Part shown: positions 47,001 to 53,000 of the stretch, one piece after another
Position numbering within the stretch: the stretch's first letter is position 1
How the letters are laid out: each line of letters opens with the position of its first letter
Source: Symbiodinium natans
Lineage: Eukaryota; Sar; Dinophyceae; Suessiales; Symbiodiniaceae
Reading direction: 5' to 3'
Length of the DNA: 55,000 nt
Assembly: GCA_905221605.1 (NCBI GenBank)
Contig: CAJNDS010000890.1
Coordinates: 1,106,150 to 1,161,149, forward strand
Made by a program: the position numbers and the translations under genes
Notes under the pieces: model-generated
What the model saw: the letters and a program-made list of their open reading frames with translations, nothing else
Databases searched by the model: none
Told to the model about the DNA's origin: nothing

Positions 47001-50000
47001 CTCAAAGCACGCTGCGGTGTCACGATACTGCTGCCGGATCAAGGCCAAGTCTTCATGCCGCACACGTTTAGGGTTTAGGGTTTAGGGTTTGGGGTTTAGG
47101 GTTTGGGGTTTAGGGTTTAGGGTTTAGGCTTAGGGTTTGGGGTTTAGGTCTGGGGTTTCGGGTTTAGGGTTTTGGGGTTTAGGGTTTGGGGTTTAGGGTT
47201 TAGGTTTATGGTTCAGGGTTTAGGGTTAAGGGACACCAGGACACCACCTCATGAATGCATTCGTGATGTGGGGTATAGAGTGCGTTGGCCACATCGAAGA
47301 AACATCTGTTGTAAGAGAACTTCCCCGTCACATGCTCCGCAACTGCTTCAATTCGTGATGTGCCTTTCCGGTATCCAGCAAAGCATAATGCCTGTCTGAT
47401 TGAGGTTCCCCAGATCGCCCTGCTTGCACGAATGCCTTCCCAAGCGGATCCAAAGAACTTACCACCCGCAAAGCCGCACATCCTGGTTTGATTTTTCATG
47501 TTGTATCCCATGCTTGTTTGCCATGCCATTGGAGCATGGTCATGGGCACGGATCTGTGTGAGAACCTGGTGAAATCGACAGTAGAAGTTGCCCTAAACCC
47601 TAAACCCTAAACCCTAAACCCTAGACCCTAAACCCTAAACCCTAAACCGGCCCTTGCGCTGATTGCTTACAGGAGTTGAAAAGTTTATAACGGAGGGCAG
47701 ACTAACACCCTCAAAGCCACCAGCCCCCATGTGCGACGTCCTCGGCACCCCACAACAATCGTCAGCCACACAACAGGGCTTAGGGTTTAGGGTTTAGGGT
47801 TTAGGGTTTAGGGTTTAGGGTTTAGGGTTTAGGGTGTAGGGTGTAGGGTTTAGGGTTTAGGGTATCTCTTGGCTGACCCCTCCTAAAAGTTTAACTTCTA
47901 GGCTCGTTATTGTAGTTTCTACCAAAAACCCGAAAGGTTAAAGTCCTAAGAGCCAGCCAGAAGAAAGCCAAGAAAAACCGAGTCACAAAACAAGGGTTTA
48001 GGGATGAGGGTTTAGGGTTTAAGTTACTAGGACACCAACATTAAACCCTAAAACCGAAAAAGCTCTAGCCCTAACACCCGAGCTCCAAAACCCAAATTCC
48101 TGATAAGCTCTCCTTAAACCCTGGATGCTAAACCCTAAACCCTAATCCTCCAACAATGGGAGGTTGCGGTGGTCGAGCGGCGTGGTACTTGCACTTCCCG
48201 TGCAGCCACTTGTCAAACTCCTCAGAGGGGCTAGTTAAGGTTTAGGGTTTAGGGTTTAGTGTGTAGGGTTTAGGGTTTAGGGTTCAGGGTTTAGGGTTTA
48301 GGGTCTAGGGTTTAGGGTTTAGGGTTTCAAAAGGTTTAGGGTTAAGGGTTCAGGGTTTAGGGCTACTGAGGGCTTAGGAGTTTGCCAGGGTTGGAGTTCG
48401 GTCATAGGGCTTGGGATTTCGGAAGGGGAGGTTTTCTAGACCCAAGACAAACCTGGGAACAAGAAGGGTAACACCCTAAACCCTAAACCCTAAAACATAA
48501 ACCCTAAACCCTAAACTCTAAACCCTAAACCCTAAACCTTTTTGGCTTTGAAGGCGCTTAGAAGGGAACCTACATCCTTCAAAAAGGGAATAAGGGCCTC
48601 CTCTGGGTCCTAGCCTAAGCCCTAAACCCTAAACCCTAAACCCTTAACCCTAAACCCTAAACCCTAAACCCTAATTTCTAGACAAAAGGGGAAGAAGGGC
48701 CGACTCCGGGTCATCGTTTTTGCTTTGAGGGGGTTTAGGGTTTAGGGTTTAGGGTTTAGGGTTTAGGGTTTAGGGTTTAGGGTTTAGCTCTTAGATTAGG
48801 GCTTCAGTCTGCAGGGTTCGGCGCCACTTGCGCAAGCCATGAGTTTCGAGACCCTGGGAGGGCTTCAACCCGGTTGTGAGCTTCATTCACAGCACAGGTC
48901 CTAGCGGATGCGCCTACACCCTAAACCCTAGGGTTTAGGGTTTAGGGTTTAGGGTTTAGGGTTTAGGGTTTAGGGTTTAGGGTTTAGGGTTTAGGGTTTA
49001 GGGTTTAGGGTTTAGGGTTTAGGGTGTCCCCTAAACCCTAAAACCCTAAACTATTCTTTGCGTAAGAAACACCTCAAACATGAAAACATCCTGCTCTGTA
49101 ATCGCAATGCAGGTATTATTGCTATTACGTATTTTGAGGGGTCTTAAGCAAACAGTAGTAAAAACCCTAAACCCGACACCAGGACTAAGACCCATGCTGC
49201 CAGACAGAATTTTATCATTGGAGCTTCGGGATCTCTACATGTGGAGCCCTTCCCTTTGTCTTTGGGTTCAGGGTTTAGGGTTTAGGGTTCAGGGTTTAGG
49301 GTTTAGAGGTTAGGGTTTAGGGTTTAGGGTCTAGAGGTTAGGGTTTAGGGTTTAGGGTCAGATCGATAACGTGGCTGAACGCACACACACACACACCCAC
49401 CCCCCACACCCACCCACACACACACACCCTGAAGCTCCTTGGATGTAGGGTTTGGGGACCTGAAGCCCTTAACTGCGATCAAAAGGAAGCCCTACACCAA
49501 GGCTCGCCCGCCCAATTCTTGACTAAGGATGCAGGGCAGACCACCACGGCCTGAGAAGATGTCTGTATTCGATACCAAGGGGGGGTTGGGATTGAGGGGT
49601 TTGGGGTTTAGGGATGAGGGTTGAGGGTTTGTAAAGGGTTAAGGATTTAGGGTTTGGGATATGTAGGGCTTGAAGTGAGAGGGCTTGCGGCTGATGCTCA
49701 TGATGCAGGCCCTGGGCCCAGCTTGAAGTGAGAGGGCTAGCGGCTGATGCTCATGATGCTGGCCCTGGGGCCAGCTTGAAGTGAGACGGCTCACGGCTGA
49801 TGCTTATGATGCTGGGCCTATGGGCGGCTTGAAGTGAGAGGGCTAGCGGCTGATGCTCATGATGCTGGCCCTGGGCCGGCTTGAAGTGAGATGGCCTTGT
49901 GCTGGTGTGAGAGGGCTTGCGGCTGATGCTCATGATGCTGGCCCTGGGCACAGCTTGAAGTGAGAGGGCTCACGGCTGATGCTCATGATGCTGGCCCTGG

Positions 50001-53000
50001 GGCCAGCTTGAAGTGAGACGGCTCACGGCTGATGCTTATGATGCTGGGCCTATGGGCGGCTTGAAGTGAGAGGGCCAGCGGCTGATGCTCATGATGCTGG
50101 CCCTGGGGGCTTGAAGTGAGAGGGCTAGCGGCTGATGCTCCTGATGCTGGGCCTATGATGCTGGGCCTATGGGCGGCTTGAAGCGAGAGGGCTAGCGGCT
50201 GATGCTCATGATGCTGTCTGCGGGCCCGCCCCCCTCCCCCCTCCCCCCCCCAAAAAACGGCCAAACATCCAGGAAAATTTAATTTCCCCCCGCCAGCCCC
50301 CCCGCCCCCCTGCCCGGCCCCCCTCCCCCGGCCGGCTTGATGCTCATGATGCCTGACGGTTTTTCAACTTAGGCTTGTGGCGCTACCCCACGGGACGCCC
50401 GAATTTCTCACAAGGTTTACGCAGAAATTTACGGAATCAAGCGATTGGTCTTTTTCCGAGTGTCGGGCCAAAGCCGTAAACTCTAAATCCTAAAGCCCAA
50501 ACCTTGAATCCTTAAACCCACAACCCTCAACCCTAAACCCTACCTCTGAGTCCAACCTCTCACCCTGCCTCATGCGCTACACCTCAACATGCAGCTTGGG
50601 GTTTAGGGTTTAGAGTTTAGGGTTCAGGGTTTGGGGTTAAGGGTTCAGCTAAGCTTTACAGGAGAGCCCCAGATGTTGAAAACCTCCAATTGCAAGCTCT
50701 GAATCCCCAAGCCCTGAATTTCGGGTTTAGGGTTTAGGGTGAAGCCCTGAAACTCGAAACATCCCAAGACCCTGAAGCCCTAGACCCTGAAAATTCAATT
50801 CCCAAAGCCAGTGCCCTCAAAACATGAAGTCCTTGCCCTGAAGCCCCAACCCTATACGCCAATAAACCCTAAACCCGAAAGCCCGAAGGCCTGCGTAAGC
50901 CCTATGCCCTAAGCCCTAAACCTAAACCCTAAACCCTAGACCCTAAACCCTAGACCCTATCTTCCCTTCACCTGAGTCCAAAAGAGGCCTTCCGGCAGGC
51001 GCCGCGGCCGCCAGGGCCACCCTGAATGCAGATTAAAAAGTGGACCCTAAACCCTAAACCCTAAACCCTAAGCCCTAAGCCCTAAGCCCTAAGCCCCAAA
51101 CCCCAAACCCTAAACCCTAAACCCTAAACCCTAAACCCTAAACCCTAACCCTAAACCCTAAACCCCAAACCCCAGAGGACCCGGACCCCCTCCCACCCCC
51201 CACTCAGACAAATCCCTCAAGTACTGGGGGGGTGGGCTGCCCAGGTTCTGTGCTTGTGGAGCTCGATCCCAGAGTACTTTGGGCCTGGGCTTATAAAGTT
51301 TAGGGTGTTTGATAAAGTGGATGCCCTGAGTAGTGCCGGGGGTTTAGGGTTTAGGGTTTAGGGATTTCAAATCCCCCAAGGAAAACTGAGTTTAGGATTC
51401 TTGGGGCTGTCACCCTAAACCCTAAACCCTAAACCCTAAACCCTAAACCCTAAACCCTAAACCCTAAACCCTAAACCCTCAAGACAAAATAAATAGAAAT
51501 TGTATGTGGTATCATTCCGAATGTCCCACGTTATTTGTCTAAACAGCTCACAAGCAAATTTGAGTAAACTACTTCAAAACGCACTGTGGGAGGCAAAATA
51601 TTCAATTTACTTAAACCTGCCTCCCCTGACCTCCCCTCAAAACCCCCTCCCGCCCCTTTCGGCACCTTTCGGCCCCCGCCCTTCCCCACACCCTCCCGCC
51701 CCCTCCTCCCTCCGCTCCCCCCCACCCCCCGCCCCTCCTCCCCCTCCTCCCCCTCCTCCCCCATCCCCCCCAGCTTTGGGAGCTAATTTTGAAATCCGGG
51801 AGCTAATTTTGAGCTGTCGGCAGCTAATTTTGAGCCTTGAAATTTAATTTCGAGCTTCGGGAGCTAATTTTGAGCTCCGGGAGCTAATTTTGAGCTCCGG
51901 AGCTAATTTTGAGCTCCGGGAGCTAATTTTTGAGCTCCGGGAGCCAATTTTGAGCTCCGGGAGCTCATTTTGAGGCTAATTTTGAGGTTGGGGAGCTTTT
52001 TTTTGAGCTCTTGGAGCTAATTTTGAGCTCTGGGAGCTAATATTTGAGCTCCGGGAGCTAATTTTGAGCTGGAGCTAGTTTTGAGCTCTGGGAACTAATT
52101 TTGAGCTCCGGTATTGAGCCCTGGGAGCTAATTTTTGGGAATTAACAACAAGCTCTAGGATTTAATTTTGTGCTCTGGGAGCTAATTTTGAGCTTTGGCA
52201 GTTCATTTTCAGCTCCGGGAGCTCATTTTGAGCTCCGGGAGCTAATTTTGAGCTCTGGGAGCCATGAGCTTTGGAAGCTATTTTGAGCTCCGGAAGCTAA
52301 TTTTGAGCTCCGGGAGCTAATTTTGAGCTGGAGCTAATTTTGAGCTCTGGGAGCTAATTTTGAGCCCTGGGAGCTAATTTTGAGCTTTGGGAGCTAATTT
52401 TGAGCTCTGGGAGTTAATTTTGAGCTCCGGGAGCTAATTTGAATCTTGGGGAGCTTATTTTGAGCTCCGGGAGCTGGTTTTGAATTCCGGGAGCTAACTT
52501 TGAGCTCCGGGAGAGCTAATTTTGAATTCCGGGAGCTAATTTTGAGCTCTGGGAGCTAATTTTGAGCTAATTTTGAGCTCCGGGAGCTAGTTTTGAGCTC
52601 CGGGAGCTAATGAGCTAATTCTGATCTCCGAAAATTAATTTTGAGCTCCGGGAGCTAATTTTGAATTCCGGGAGCTAATTTTGAGCTCTGGGAGCTAATT
52701 GTTTTTCTCGGGGAGCTAAGTTTGCTGACCAGCCGAGTTTAAGTAAATTAAACTGCCTTTGGCAAGCCGAATATTCAATCCACATCAATTCACTTCAATT
52801 CAAAACTCCCGCACACCCTTAGACACCCCCCAGATCCCTCCCAGATCCCCACAGCTGACAAGCCGAGTTGAAGTAAATTAGTGTGAATCGCTTTTGGCAA
52901 GCCGAATATTCAATTCATTCAACCCCCGCAAAAGGCCCCAAGAAAGCTCCAGGAGTTCCCAAAATAGGAATGGAAGGCCCCAAAAATAAGCCTCAGAAGG

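Noticed and set aside
49751-50264. ORFs with [12 protein letters not shown] repeats
   Set aside because: They are translations of the 60-bp minisatellite; frames break between copies.
51500-51847. Pro-rich ORF
   Set aside because: Translation of a CCTCCCC tract; no start context or domain.
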